This document shows, piece by piece, positions 45,138-58,089 of a stretch of DNA of 64,000 nucleotides (positions are counted from its first letter, which is position 1; every line of letters starts with the position of its first letter). The stretch is from Laguncularia racemosa (lineage: Eukaryota; Streptophyta; Magnoliopsida; Myrtales; Combretaceae). The stretch lies in the NCBI GenBank assembly GCA_037954665.1, contig JBBMOL010000289.1, forward strand, positions 1-64,000. The letters are read 5' to 3'. A model generated the notes under the pieces. The model made no database searches. It was given only the letters and a program-made list of their open reading frames with translations, and was not told where the DNA came from. The position numbers were made by a program, and so were the translations under genes.

Positions 45138-45490
45138 TCCAATCTTATTCACTAACAAAATAACTTATAAAGTAGTGGATTGTCATTATTACCATAGGTG
45201 GATCACGGTCACATGATCCATCTATAATAACATTCTTTTAACAATTTTTTTTTCTATTTTTTACTTTTCTAATATTTTAAATTATTTTTATTATGTTATT
45301 TAATTAAATTTTATTTCATAACTAAATTGTATTGAGTTAGTTATTATGGATCGATTGAAACCAACACGTGATAATAAGAAATACAAATCATGTGTTTGAT
45401 AATGGAAAAATTATTGAGTTCTCTAAAATAAATTTTAATGATGCAAAAATATCATAAGATATCTAATGAATTTATTTTAAGTGTGTCGAA
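43870..45490. other. intergenic DNA
   Basis: Contains an (AGA)n stretch at 43980-43996 and an (AT)n tract at 45106-45131. The 99-aa minus frame at 44797-44498 lacks any family resemblance and normal codon pattern. No gene called. Confidence 0.4.
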
Positions 45491-45499
45491 CAAAAGTAT

Positions 45500-45680
45500 T
45501 CATTCATAAAAACACTTAGATAGACAGTAGTTTACAGACACTTCATCTAATAGTTAGCAGGAAATTCTCATAGATACTTAGGCAGATAGTAGTTTACAGA
45601 TATTTCATATAATAGTTAGTAAGACAATTTGTTAGACATTTTAGTAAACACTTAAACAGATAGTTTGATACTTCAGTTCG
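45500..45680. repeat. imperfect tandem repeat, two and a half units of about 65-75 bases
   Basis: Units share CTTAGRYAGAYAGTAGTTTACAGA followed by TTTCATMTAATAGTTAGYA-like sequence. The first unit starts near 45508, the second near 45570, and a decayed third near 45648. Confidence 0.6.
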
Positions 45681-48472
45681 CAAATTGTATGCTCATATAA
45701 TTAGTATCTATCTTCAATATAAGTTTGATTTATTTGAAGCCCTGGTTTAACTAATTAGGTATATTTGGGTAATACACTTAAGGAGGATTAATAATTCATG
45801 AGAATTTTTTCAAGGTAGTTTTAATAGTTGCAGTAGAGTACTACTTTTTTATGTTATAAAGATGTCTGATTAAGATGTTTAAAGATTTATCTCAACATAA
45901 ATATTAACTAATGAAGAACAATATAAGGATAAGTATAATAAATATGGTTTATCAATTGAAGCTTATAAAGGGATTTTTTGTTTTCAAACTGAAGCTCATC
46001 TATACAAGGATTGGATGAAGATAAATACTAATGATATTTGCAGCAAAACAGGAGTTCAAAATTTGAATTTTAGACAAAATTATCACATCTTACAAATATA
46101 GGGATATTAATCTTATTCGTGTAACAAAGAAGACGTTAGAAAATATGATGAATGTTTTGATGCTATCTATCGAAAAGGATAGTATAAGAAGCAAATATAT
46201 AAACTCCAGATCTACAATTCAAAAAATAGAGAGACAACAATAGAGAACAAATACATTTACAATTCTTGATTTTCCTTGAGCTTAAACGAGAGAATTTATA
46301 TTTTCTCATTTTTGAACTAATTTTCTTTACTTTTCGTGTAAAAATTAGCTTAGAAAGCAATGTTACAAAAGTTTTGTAATCTGTATTTAACCGAGTGGTA
46401 GGTTAAAAAGACAGAGTAAGAACTATTGGTGTTTGTAACTTTTCTTTGCTATTGGATTAGTGGAATGATCGGTGTGATAGATCGAATTCCTAGCAATGAA
46501 GCTGGAAGAGAGGACTGACTCACTAGGAGAAACCTCTATATATCATTGTCTTCTTTGTTTCATTACACATTATTTTTTGTCATTTTCTTTTTACTTATCA
46601 TGTGCATTCTTTATAAGAAAAATAAAATTAAAAGTTTTCATTTAATTGAAATTTAGTAAAAATTTTGAACAAACAATTTACTCTCCTTTTTTGCCATTTC
46701 AAGACCTACAAAAATATAGGTTATGAGTTTGTAAAGCTCAAAAAATATATGTCATGTTTTTGTTATAAAGTAAAATACATACTATAAATTTATAAAAGCA
46801 TCAAAATACAAATTATAATTTTGTAATTTTCCTTTTTCTTTAATTTTCTTTTTGAACAAATTTTAATAAAAAATAATAATTTAGATTCAATTAATCATAT
46901 GAGGCTTAATTTACTTTAACTAGGAAGATTTCATAGTCAAATCTTACTTGATAAAATTTGTCTCTATCGATTATTAACATTTGACAAAGACCTAGAAAAC
47001 AAGGAAAGACAATGAATTAATAATTTACATAATAAGTGCCTTAGGTTAGACATAGGTTGGAGCCCGAACTGGTTTGATCAGTTGATTCTTGAGTCATGAA
47101 TATATGAATCAAAACTGGTTCAAGGTTCTTCGGTTTTGGGTTGGTTAGACCTATGAATCGATCTTAATAACTGGCCTTAATTTTTTTTAATTGTAATTTG
47201 TTATTGAATTTTTGAATAATAAATTACTAAGGCTTCGTATGAAGTTGGCCTTCCCAAAGGTTGAATTTACCTTTTTCTCCATGTTGGGTGTTCGTTTGCA
47301 AAAGCATCATTGACTTTTATGTACTAATGAATTGCCTTTTGCCTTAAATAAAAAGAAAAAGAACAAACCCTAATCAATGTAAACACTAGCAAAAAAGAGG
47401 GCATAACTCTACTATAAATAGATAAATAACTTGAACTATAGAGAATTGATTTTTAAATTATTTATGACTTCTTACTTAATATTTTAAGAAACTCTTAAGA
47501 ATATTATTTATATATTGTAATGAGTACTACATCAAGTAAAACCTCAAAAACCCTATTTAAAAGTTCACATTAAAATAAGAATAAAAAAAATCTTAATTGA
47601 AACTAGAAACTGCAAATTTTACCATTCTTGCGCTTCAAACTACTTACCGGCTCCAACTTTGACCAAATGATGTCTTTGCTCAACCAAATAATGACTCAAT
47701 TTGGTCGACCGATCTCACTGATTTACCAATCTTGGTTGATATTTGCAGTGCGGACTCATTTAATTACAAATTTTACATATTTTTAGTTATATGAAATATA
47801 AAAAAACACTAAAATTGAATGTATATTCGATTTCATAAACATTAACAGGTCTCATAAAAAACATAAGAGTCAAGTCACACTCAACAACACATTTTCTTAT
47901 CGCACAATATTCTCAGCCTCCGTTCATAGAATTTTAAATAATAGATAAATCACAAAATTAAGGTAGGTAGGGAGAATCCTAAGGTACTTCATCGAGAAAT
48001 CTTTGACAATCTCTTCCAAATTTTGATATTTGTTTTCGGAAGTTGCAACTCATCTTTCACTCTTAGCTGTTGATTTTATCCCCTCAAGTCATGAAAGAGT
48101 AGACAACATTGGGATTCGAAAATGGCTGTAAGTTTAACGGTTAAACTGTTGTTATTTGTCGGAATACTTGTAATTTACACAACACGACAAGTAGGATGTC
48201 GTAGTGTAATCTAAACTACAATTACTTAACACAGCCACCAGACTTGAAAGACTAAGAACCCAAGTGGGACCCAAAAAATAAACCTACTGAATTTTCTAAT
48301 TCCAATGCTTCAAGAAAGAATATCTTGGAGACCAATCTTCAAGCCTTCATTGGTCTTTCCAAAATAAACACCAAAAGAAGGTTCTCTTCTTGCTGGCTTT
48401 ATTATCACTATTACATATCTTCAACTTCAACAGCACAAGTTCTAGTCTGATTCTTGCAAGTATTCTTATGCC
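45681..48472. other. AT-rich intergenic DNA upstream of the At3g17950-like gene
   Basis: No gene supported. The segment 46440-46560 has a loose resemblance to the end of a copia LTR but no partner. The right 350 bases would hold the promoter of the next gene; no certain TATA box. Confidence 0.4.
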
Positions 48473-49590
48473 ATGAATTCAGAGGTTAGCTAAATAGCAT
48501 CTTGATTTGATTTCTTTCTTTTATTTGTTTTAGTTTATCCATGTCAAGTAATAGTTATAAAAACCGCATCAAATTTTCTATATATTTCTTTGTAAACATG
48601 ATCATTAGCATTTATTCGTCATGTGGTGTTCTCTCCATGTACATTGTGTTAATGTGAATGAATTAAGATTCCTTAGTCTTTAATTGATGTTCTTGTTATG
48701 GTATACTGTTTCTTCAGTTCTATTACTTCCCAGTACTTGCAGAGTACTGTTTCTTTGCTCATCACAGTGCTTATTTTACTGTTAATTGGATCCCTCTGAG
48801 TAGAAATGCATCCCCTTTTGCTCTTTAATGTTCAGCTCATCTGTTTGTCCTTGGCATGCTGAGTTTCCAGGACCATAATTTGTCAATTGGATGGCCACTT
48901 GGCCTGGAAATCCTTACTTCAAGACTAGGAATGATCGGAAACGCTGAAGCCGATGCTGTTGATCCACAATTAGAGTCTCTTGTCGCACCCTCTTACAGTT
49001 TTTCATCATTCTCATCCTCGGCTCTGGACACTGAGGTATGATTGTACAATAGACAAAACAGTTTACCTTAAGGAACTTCTTCTTGTGTACCTGTACGAGC
49101 CGACATATTCTAGACCGGGGAAGACTTGGTCTTGGATCTTTTCATATTATCTCTCATCTTCTTCGCCCTTCACATTACGATAATTTTGATGGTATTTTCT
49201 ACTTTAGAACGTGTATTAAATCGTATTTCTTTTTATATTTCACTTCTCTTATTTTTATCTTTTACACAACAGCTTGTTAACTGCTTCTATTTTACTTCTG
49301 ATATGTTCTGCTGTTCCTTGCTGTACTTGTTTAATCAGTCATCAGCATCATTCTTCCCAGACAGGAGTGTACCTCTCGGTCGGTTGATTGGAATCAAACC
49401 TGGTGATGGAGGTCGGTTATACTTTACAAACTCAAGCCGTTACGAAGGACCAAGGAGGAAATCTGGACTGCACGATTGCTCTCGACTCTCTGGCGTGCAT
49501 AGGGTGGAAGTGTCTCGTGGGATCTGCCTTCCTCTTATAGTAAGCATTCTTGTGAGAATAACCCGAAATAGGAGCAGATCAAGACAATAG
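48473..49590 (+). CDS. small plant protein of the At3g17950-like family, function unknown
   Basis: Three exons inferred: 48473-48484 (ATG plus three codons), 48871-49035, 49339-49590; 142 aa. Borders are AGAG|GTTAGC ... TTCCAG|GAC and GAG|GTATGA ... AATCAG|TCA, all in phase 0. The translation has IGWPLGLEILTSRLG near the start, then a Ser-rich SYSFSSFSSSALDTE joined to SSASFFPDRSVPLGRLIGI. The WPLG and LDT-S-x-SFF-x-DRS-LG-LIG pattern is what I know from the uncharacterised plant At3g17950-like family. No catalytic domain; a short hydrophobic run (GICLPLIVSILVRI) lies near the C-terminus. An alternative donor (GTAAGC at 49538) could change the last ~17 residues. The start depends on the tiny first exon; otherwise translation could begin at the Met at 48856 without splicing. 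Confidence 0.65.
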
Positions 49591-50900
49591 AAGATCCAGC
49601 TAATCTGGAGAAGGTCATTTACATGGCTGGTTACACAGAGTGTCATAATCAATTGCACAAATTGAAAAATAGACCTTTTGATTGCTTACACCATTGCATA
49701 CTTGTGTATGATACATCTTTGTTAAAAAAAAGAGTGGCTATCTAGCCTTACTGTGTGCACATCTGCATATTCATCTTACTGGAAATAACATTGATTTTCT
49801 GCCATATGATTGAAACAACTTCTCAACCAGAATCATATCTGGCCTACCTCCTGGATTCCCATTATTATTTTGTTTCCGTCTTTCTTTGAAAGAGTCATAT
49901 CTGAGGCGATATTGGTCCAGGGCATGTACGTTTAAGCATTCACCTCCAATAATGATTATGAAAATCATTTTATGAAATGGATCATACAAGAGCTAAATCT
50001 CAGTAGCGAAACATATTATAGAATGACAAATGTTTTGATCTCCCTTCATTTAAAAGCATTGTTTTTTTTTAATTAATTTTCATTAATATCAGTATATACT
50101 ATACATCAATATTAGCATATGGGGTGGGGCTCTACTAGTTTTACATAATTTTCTTACCATCAGAGGACTTTTCTATGTAGTTTTGATTGTCTTGAGATTA
50201 CCACAGTTGGTGCTGATGATGGATACTCTAACATGCTCAATCGGTACTTGGAACAAAAAAAGCTATACTTAAATCCACTGCAGAGCTAGGAAACTTAGAC
50301 ACATCAAAAGAGTAAAAACTTGGCCATTATACCAAAAGGCACCTCAATGTTTTACAGTTCAATTACACTCACATATCATATATGGCATCCAAGACATACC
50401 AGCAAGAGTGCTAGAGATCGAAATGGTGGTCAACCATTACTATCGGACGAAAACAACTTCAAAAAGAGATTAAAACTCGACGCCAGAACATGCCTCATTA
50501 TATTCCCCAGCTTTCTGCCCTTTTTTCCCATAATCTAATAATACTGGGCATGAATCACTGAAGTTCTTCCATCCTCCGATTTGAATTTCTTAAGCCAACT
50601 TGATTATATTTGCACATTCTTCTTCTTCTTCTTCTTTTTAGTCCTGACGTAAATGCCACGAGAGGAGACCTATAAAATGGATTTATATAAACATCATGTA
50701 TCACCAATCTAAGTTTCTTTATCATCTCATATTCAGCACTCAAATTCGCTTTGATAAATATCACATGAAACTGGCCGCTAATGCAATCTATAGATAGACG
50801 AATCAACATATGCAAAGCCCAAAAATTTAGCAGGAAAATACTTGCTTGATCATTCCATCATAAAAAACATATGGTGCCCAAAAGATATACAATGATAAAA
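49591..50900. other. intergenic DNA between convergent genes
   Basis: 3' flanks of the At3g17950-like gene (plus) and the DUF2828 gene (minus). Contains a (TTC)n run at 50619-50638. No further gene recognised; the short frames at 50320-50538 and 50815-50555 have no recognisable family. Confidence 0.45.
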
Positions 50901-52797
50901 TTAATCCACAATGACAAGCTTTTGAAACTCTTCCCCCGAGATGGCTAGATGCATGATGGCCTCAGGGTCAATATCTCCATTGCCATCCAAGAACAAGTTG
51001 AGCAAGTTCTTTGAAAATCCACTCACAAGAGCCACTCCCTTCTGGTTCAACAAAACCGGGGTCGATCTCGAGTCCCTCAAATTCCAAAAAACTATCTGAG
51101 GTACAACATTACCAAAGCCACATTCCTTGTACTTCCTAGTGATTGTTTCATAATCAGTCTCCCATGGATTTGCAGATGCTTGATCAAACTCCATGTCACT
51201 AAAAACAAACACCCTCTTTATCATTTCGTCTTCCTTCAAATTCCCTTTCAATGCCACTTGCAATATTAAGTCGAACACCTTCTGAAAATTTGTATTGTAA
51301 CCCCAATCCATGTGTCTCACAAACTCTGTCTTTGCACGAAGGTCCTCGCCTTCGATCAAATGAAGCTGTGGATCAGCACTGAATGATATAACTTTCCTTT
51401 TCCATGGCTCTTTGCTTAGTTCCGAAACCAAAATTCCCAATGCAATAGAAACCTCCATCGGTATTCCGGACATACTCCCCGACACATCACATACAGCAAG
51501 ACAATTCTCCATTTTGCCTCCTTTTAACAAATCATCCACCATTCTTTTCCACTGAAGCTCCCGCGACTTCCCCACCATCCTCATAATCATTTAAGGATTG
51601 TATTATCTCGTGTGGAAGCAATGCTCCAGCGGCAATTTTTGCCTTACCCGACTTGACTTTTGCTAGATACTGCTCAAACCTCTCCTTATCATGTTTCAAG
51701 AACTTGTCCTTGTAGAGTTTCATGGCCACTGAGGCAACTCTATTGTATGGAATAGACCCCCATTGGTTTGCACCTATATACACTTCGGGCAATTCCAAGA
51801 CTTTCCTCAATGGCACAAGGACTTGTTTCCTCAACCTATCACGAACTCTGTATGCATAGTGTGCCTCTTCAAGCCCTTCATATTCTGGGTACAACTCGCG
51901 CGGGAATACTAGCCTGGCAATGCTCTCGCAAATCAAGGTGGACCTGTCGAAGGAAGAATCAATGGAGGGACACCATTTTGCAGCAAGGCTGATCCTTTTC
52001 AACTCCCCTGAGTTCAAAGCGTCGATGTCTGCCTTCAAGCATTGAACAAAATATTCCGAAACATGATCATATAGAAACCGAAAATACAAATCACGGCTAT
52101 ATCTTTCAATGACCTTTTTAGCCATGGCAATTCTCTTATCCTTTCTCAAAGCACTTGCCTTTTCCTTTTCCTGTTTAACCTTTGCCAAACTATTTAATAT
52201 CCCTACTTCTCTAGGCAAGGAAGAATTCGGGTTTGATGTTCTCCTCTTGATAAACTTTCTCCTACCGTTCTGATGCTTCCTCTTCAACCACTCTTCTTTC
52301 TGGATACGTCTGGCATCAGGACCCTCAAGGAGCCGGTAGAGAATTTCTAACAAGTCCTTGAAGTACCCGAAATCAGCGAAAGACCCCACGTTGCATGCAA
52401 GAGTTCTAGGATGGTTCTTAAAGAGCCAAAACGCTGCCGTATAGAATCCTTCCTTATCCGATTTCCCATTTCCACGAACACCTCTCAAGTTGCATATCAA
52501 CTTGAGTGTTGTCAAAGGGTCATGAGACCAAGCCAGCTCGAGCCTTTGTATCAATGACTCAGGTGGTGTGTCTGGTACTATATGGAAGAAGAAATCTAGA
52601 CATGGGTTTCCTGTTGAGGAAAAAGTGGCGGAATTGTTTTCTGTGAGTGTTTTTGGAGGTTGTGGTGTCATTTTGTTGAAGTTTTCCACCATGAGGTCTA
52701 TGAAGGAGTTGCTGGTGGTGGTGGCGTTGTTGGTGGAGGATGGTGGTTGCAGACGGTGGAGTTCTGGTGGACCAAGGAGGAGAGATGGAGGAGCCAT
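50901..52797 (-). CDS. DUF2828 / vWA-like (DUF7788) protein, 'L728-like', with one apparent frameshift
   Basis: Intronless gene; family function unknown, related in fold to TROVE/Ro60-type proteins that pair a helical repeat region with a von Willebrand A domain. The first frame (52797-51532) gives the N-terminal region (GNPCLDFFFHIVPDTP near residue 62, DPLTTLKLICNLRGVRGNGKSD near 91) down to ALLPHEIIQSL. The second frame (51590-50901) gives the vWA-like domain with an intact MIDAS motif DVSGSMSG, then FSDMEFDQASANPWETDYE and a conserved end AISGEEFQKLVIVD. The frames overlap and are reconciled by one extra base in the CCC run at 51560-51562. The total of about 630 codons is the usual family length. 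Apart from that base there are no defects, so either it is a recent null allele or a sequencing error. Confidence 0.85.
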
Positions 52798-52800
52798 TTG

Positions 52801-55239
52801 ATCAAAGGAAAATTATTATATTTTGATGTCCGCAGGTGTTTTTTTTTTTGGTACTGTGGTTTTGTATTTGATGAAAGAAAGAAGAAGGGCAGTATTTATC
52901 GGATTGCATTCCTTGGAGAGCAAGTTCTTTTTGATCGGGTCAAGGGGCATTTCTTTGAATCTACTCTTGCTTTGTTGCAAGTCAGGTCACCACACTTTCT
53001 GACACACGACACACGACACACTTGGCTCAACTTAGCTCTATCGAGATGTTTGAAATCTGTATATAGTTCCTTGAGTGATCGTGGAGTCGATGTTCGAAAC
53101 TATTTAAATTTTTAATATATCAAGTTATATCATTATAATATTGATTTTAATCTTAATAACATTTTAAATAAGTAAGCTAAGAAAAACAAAATTAAAGTAG
53201 ATTAAGAATATCCATTTTTTTTGTCATTTATAATACTTACATAACTGCACATTATAGCATGTTTGTGAAATGGAATGGAGTAAAAATAAAATTACAATTA
53301 TTAAGAAATAAAATAGAAAAAGAATATTTATTTTTTATATATTTTTTTAAAATCTCATGAATATAAATAGAAGTATATTAAAAAATAAAAAAATAATTAT
53401 TTTTTATTTTATAAAAAAACTTAATTTTTTATTTTATAATAATAATAACTTCATAAAATACTATTCCGCCATTTTCTTCCGCTTAGATTTTTCAAAGTTG
53501 AGTATTTTGAATGGTCAATTGACTTTTGTTTCTAATCCATGGATTCACTGGAATTTTTCAAAAAATTTGCCATTGAGTTTATTCATACATTTTAGTTTCA
53601 TCGAGCATGATGCACGCCATACTGTGACCCACTGCATGTGCAAAAAGGTCTAAACTGCAAAACTTTTAAAAATAATTTTGCAGCTTAATTAAATATTTTA
53701 AAAGATCAAGCAAATATTTTTGGCAAAACATTAAAAGTTTGTCTATTTTTTTTTACCAGCTATATATTTAGCAAATAAATAATGCATTCATGCTTTGGAT
53801 GTAAAATTTACTATATATGATGTTATAAATAAAAAAAAGAAAAATAATTATAAAATTAAAAGTTAAGTATTTGTTTGAATTATCTATAAAATTTTAAATT
53901 ACGAAATCCGATAAATATATGAAAACTTTTGTTATTAGTTTTTCCAAAATTCAAAGTTATTTCATAACTACTCAATACAATAATTTCTTCTCTTTTAAGG
54001 GAAGTACTTAATTTGGTAAATTTGAAATATTACCGTTTTAGAGCTTTTACCTTTTCGTCTGTTACGTTTAATTATCATTTACCATTAATTTTAATTTTAT
54101 TGCCACTAAGGATATGTTTTGATTTCCTTCTATTTTTTAGGATGAAGATAGTTAAACAACTAAGTTTCCTAACGTAAAAATGAAAAGTAAATGCTGATTA
54201 AGTTTCCTTCTTAGCTATGCCATTTTTCATGCTTCAATCCAGATAATTCCAATCAAAAGTAAATCCGTAACATTTGCCAATGTTGTACGATTCAATTCCC
54301 TTAAATTTTAGCATTAAGTTAACAAAATGTTTATGGATGAAGATAAATTATATAGTTTAGCATAAAAAAAATTAAAAGTAAATGCTGGACATTTCCTCTT
54401 TCAATAAGCAATTTTTATTTTTTTTATTTTTTATTTTATTTTTCTTTTTCTATGAATATGTGAGCCACTAATAAGAGAATTGAAAACCGGATTATGTTTT
54501 CATTTACCATTTATTCTATAATCACTTAAAGAATTAGGAAGCTTCCTTTTTTTTTTTTCAATAAGTTTTCTTTCATGTCAATAGGCATATGTCTATCAAT
54601 TATAGATACATATCAATATCTTTATAGATTCTATTAAGTACTGATTGAATACCCTTAAAGTAAGGGCTTTTACTACTATGTCTAATTGTTAATTGGGCTT
54701 TTACTTGAACATATCTTTACTGCTTGTATCAATTCTGGTGGTATGGTTTGAGCATGAAGTTCAAGGGCATTATAATGGGTTTGTCATGAGGAAGAAAAAT
54801 GCCATCACAGATTTTTTAAACCACCTATATTCTGCTTCTTCTACATATAAAAGACAACGAACTTTTTATTAAGGATCAAGCTTGTACGTAAATAATTAGT
54901 GATAGCATATTTAATAATAATTAGCTAGCTACTCTAAAATAGGTACAAATGTGTCTTAAGGTGTAGCAAGTAGCAAATAGCAAATGGGACAGATATTTCA
55001 TGTATATATATATGGACGATATAACCATTGGCATGTATATATATAAGGTGTAGTGACAGCATATAATGTTTTGTGTATGCAATGGACTTGAAAGTAAGGA
55101 AGGATTAATGAAAGAGGCTAATTGGTTAAGTCTTTATCGAATGAACTATTCATCTGCTTTAAATACTTTTGTTGGTCTAAATATATGTTTTATTTGTAAA
55201 AGGATTATGGCAAGAACTTGTAGTTGACTCATGACTCTA
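52801..55239. other. intergenic DNA upstream of the DUF2828 gene
   Basis: The minus-strand promoter of the DUF2828 gene should lie in 52800-53100. The rest is AT-rich. It includes long A/T runs (53330-53460, 54410-54440) and (AT)n tracts around 55006 and 55038. No gene recognised. Confidence 0.45.
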
Positions 55240-57960
55240 TTTTTTGTAATTTAAAGGATCTTGTTATTGATTAGTCCTAATTTGTTTGAGCTTAGTTTTT
55301 CTACTACAAGCTTTATAATATCAACAATCATGGTGATTCCACAAATGGTAAACCTCCGGTTTCACTATGGGGGAAGATTTTTGAAAAAAGTTGCTCGAAT
55401 ATACGATGGAGGTTCAATTAAGATAAGTAAAAACATTGATTCTGATATGATGGGTTACCTTGAGATTTGAGATATTATTGCAGATCTAGGTGAATCTCCA
55501 AGCTCATTTGTATACTATGTGGTGCCTAAGCAATTATTTGATAGAGGCATAAGGCCCCTTTGAAATGATGTTGACGTTATGGCAATGCTAAAGCTATATC
55601 ACACTTTGGGGGTGTATATAGTCATGCTATATGTGGATAAGCAAGCATTGGTGTTGGATGTTATGAACCCACATGCTTTAAATCTATTGCCTATGGAGGA
55701 GCTGGGATTGATGGTGAGCCTTGTGATGGGCATGTGGAGGAGAATGTTGCTGATAAAGACATGTTTGAGGATGATACACATGAAGATTTCACAATTCCAA
55801 CCAAGGACAATGAAGGCAATAATAGGGCACTAGTGATTGGCAATAAAGTGGTGAAATTAATTATTGGAGGGGATGAATGGGATGATGATCCCATTGATTA
55901 TGATTTGCGTTGTATAGTAGATTCCAAAGAAGAGGATGAATTGGAAAAATATGTAGGTATAGTGTAGATATTGATGGAAGGCATCATAGGCTTTTGTTAG
56001 GTATGAAATTTCCAAATTTGCATACATTCAGACAGTGTCTTCTTTCATTTACATCTAGGAATGGCATAATTTTTTGATATGGTCTAAATCATCCACGTAA
56101 AGTATTAGTTCACTGTGTTAATGAATGTGGTTGGTGAGTGTATGTGTCAAAGCTTAGTGATGAGAAGATATTTCAAGTATAGACATTCTATTCAAAATGT
56201 ACTTGTTGTAGGAGTTTCACTAATAAGCATATTACACCCAATTTTTTAGCATGGAAGTACCTACAAGAATTTTGAGACAATGGGCTAAAGTGGGAAGTTA
56301 TTGCAATTCAACACCATGTCATGCAGGACATTGTTGTAGACATGCCCATCCATATTGCTTATTGAGCAAAAAGGAAGGCACAAGCAATTCTAGAAGGTGA
56401 TGATTTAAAATAGTATGGACTTATTTATGATTATGCTTATTTTATTCTAGCTCGTGATGTTGGAAGTTAGGTTAAGGTCAAGTGTGACTCATTAATGGAG
56501 GGATCCCCACTTATATTTGAGAGGATTTATGTACATTTTAATGCTTAGAAGGTTGGGTTTCTTAGTGGGTGTCATCCATTGGTGGGATTAGATGGGTGTT
56601 TCTTGAAGGGAAGATATGGGGGGAATATGTTTACCGCCATTGGTTGAGATGGGAATGAGAACATATTTTCAATTGCCATTGCCATTGCAATTGTGGAGTC
56701 TGAGTGTGAGAATTCATGGCTTTGGTTCTTATATCAGAGATCCAGGAGAGCTTAGACTTGTATTTGTATCCAATAGACAAAAGGTATGCATATTCAATTT
56801 TTTTTTTCCATTTTCACTATGCTAATATAATGAATTTGTCAGTTTAATATACAAAACTTCTTATGTGGTGTGATCTTATAGGGACTGGAGAATGCACTAG
56901 CTAATCTATTTCCCACAAGTAAGCATTGGTACTATATGAGACATTTATTTGAAAACTTTAGGAAAAAGTTTATTGGGCAAGAGTTCAAGGATGCAATGTA
57001 GGTTATTGCAAATGCAACTACTATAAGGGAGTGGGGAAATAAAGTGGAGGCAGTGAAAAACTTAAGTGAAGTAGCATGGTAATGGTTGTCCAACATTCCA
57101 GCATCTCATTAGTGCAAATCTTATTTTAGCTATTGTGCAAAGTATGATACACTTGTAAATAACTTGAATGAGTCAATCAATCACATGATTCTTAAAGCAT
57201 GGGGGGATGCCCATCATTATAATGCTAGAGTGGTATAGATTGTCAATATAAGGGTATGAAAAGGAAAGTTGTCCCAATAGTTTGAAGCGGATCAAGAAGG
57301 TTAATGGCATGCAATGCAACCACTATTGGATGTACAACTTGGCAATGATGAGTGGAACAATAGAGAGAAAATGTGGTATGCGTTGCCACTTAGATTAACC
57401 TTCTTTATAAAATTGAAATGATATAACTACTATATGATTGTCTCTTTCCTTTTTGTTTACCAATCAACTAGAGGCAATAATCGAGGTAGAGGGGATATGA
57501 TAGGTAAAGGAGGCAGAAGTAGGGGCGGTAAACATTCGATAGTAGATGAAGCATCAACTTCTATGTCTCAACCTACTCCATCACAAGTTGAGAGTCTGTG
57601 CCTTGTGTTACTTATTATGAACTAGCTAATATGTGAAAGTATGTGAACTAGGGTCATGTACAATATACAAGAGCAACATGATTTTCCCAACCAACTTATA
57701 GTAGCTCAACTGGAGAGAATTTGGGAAGTGGGAGTAGTGAAAGTGCTAAATCAGGTAGAGGGTAGCATAGTGGAATTAGTGTATGTGGAGGCCGTATTTG
57801 TGGTTATTTCACGTATTGTGGGGGCACATTCAATTGGCCATGGTGAAAGTATTTGAAGATGGGGCTATACCGGTGTTGGTCATTATATACTATTGGTCAT
57901 TTTGTAGTCATGGTCATTTTCTTGTGTTATGTCAATACCTTTATACCCTTTAGTAATGAA
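55240..57960 (+). pseudogene. decayed Mutator-like (MULE/MuDR) transposase
   Basis: DNA transposase remnant. The N-terminal part (55330-55480) reads VNLRFHYGGRFLKKVARIYDGG, typical of the start of plant MuDR proteins, followed by an acidic DEWDDDPIDYD segment (55734-55967). The transposase core is visible from ~56560: GLDGCFLKGRYGGN, then IAIAIVESECENSWLWFL, VSNRQK, NLFPTSKHWYYMRHLFENFRKKF (~56905-56975) and a YFSYCAKYDTLVNNLNESIN stretch (~57120-57180), all in MULE order. An intron with GTATGC at 56782 and ATAG at 56880 is retained. The C-terminus is Gly/Arg-rich and Ser/Thr/Pro-rich (57460-57610). More than ten stops; terminal inverted repeats not identified. Confidence 0.8.
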
Positions 57961-58089
57961 ATTGCGAAAGCAGGCGTAGCATGATAATGATGTACTGGTG
58001 ATGGAATATATTTTGTCCAATGTAGACTTTATAATGTTGATCGTTGCCAATCGTAGTTTTAATATTTATAATGCCTGTTCCTAATTCTA

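Noticed and set aside
46440..46560. Possible copia LTR end
   Set aside because: Only a loose resemblance; no TG/CA ends, partner LTR or target duplication could be found.
52660..53115. 151-aa plus frame opposite the DUF2828 start
   Set aside because: Antisense shadow of the DUF2828 N-terminus and its upstream region.
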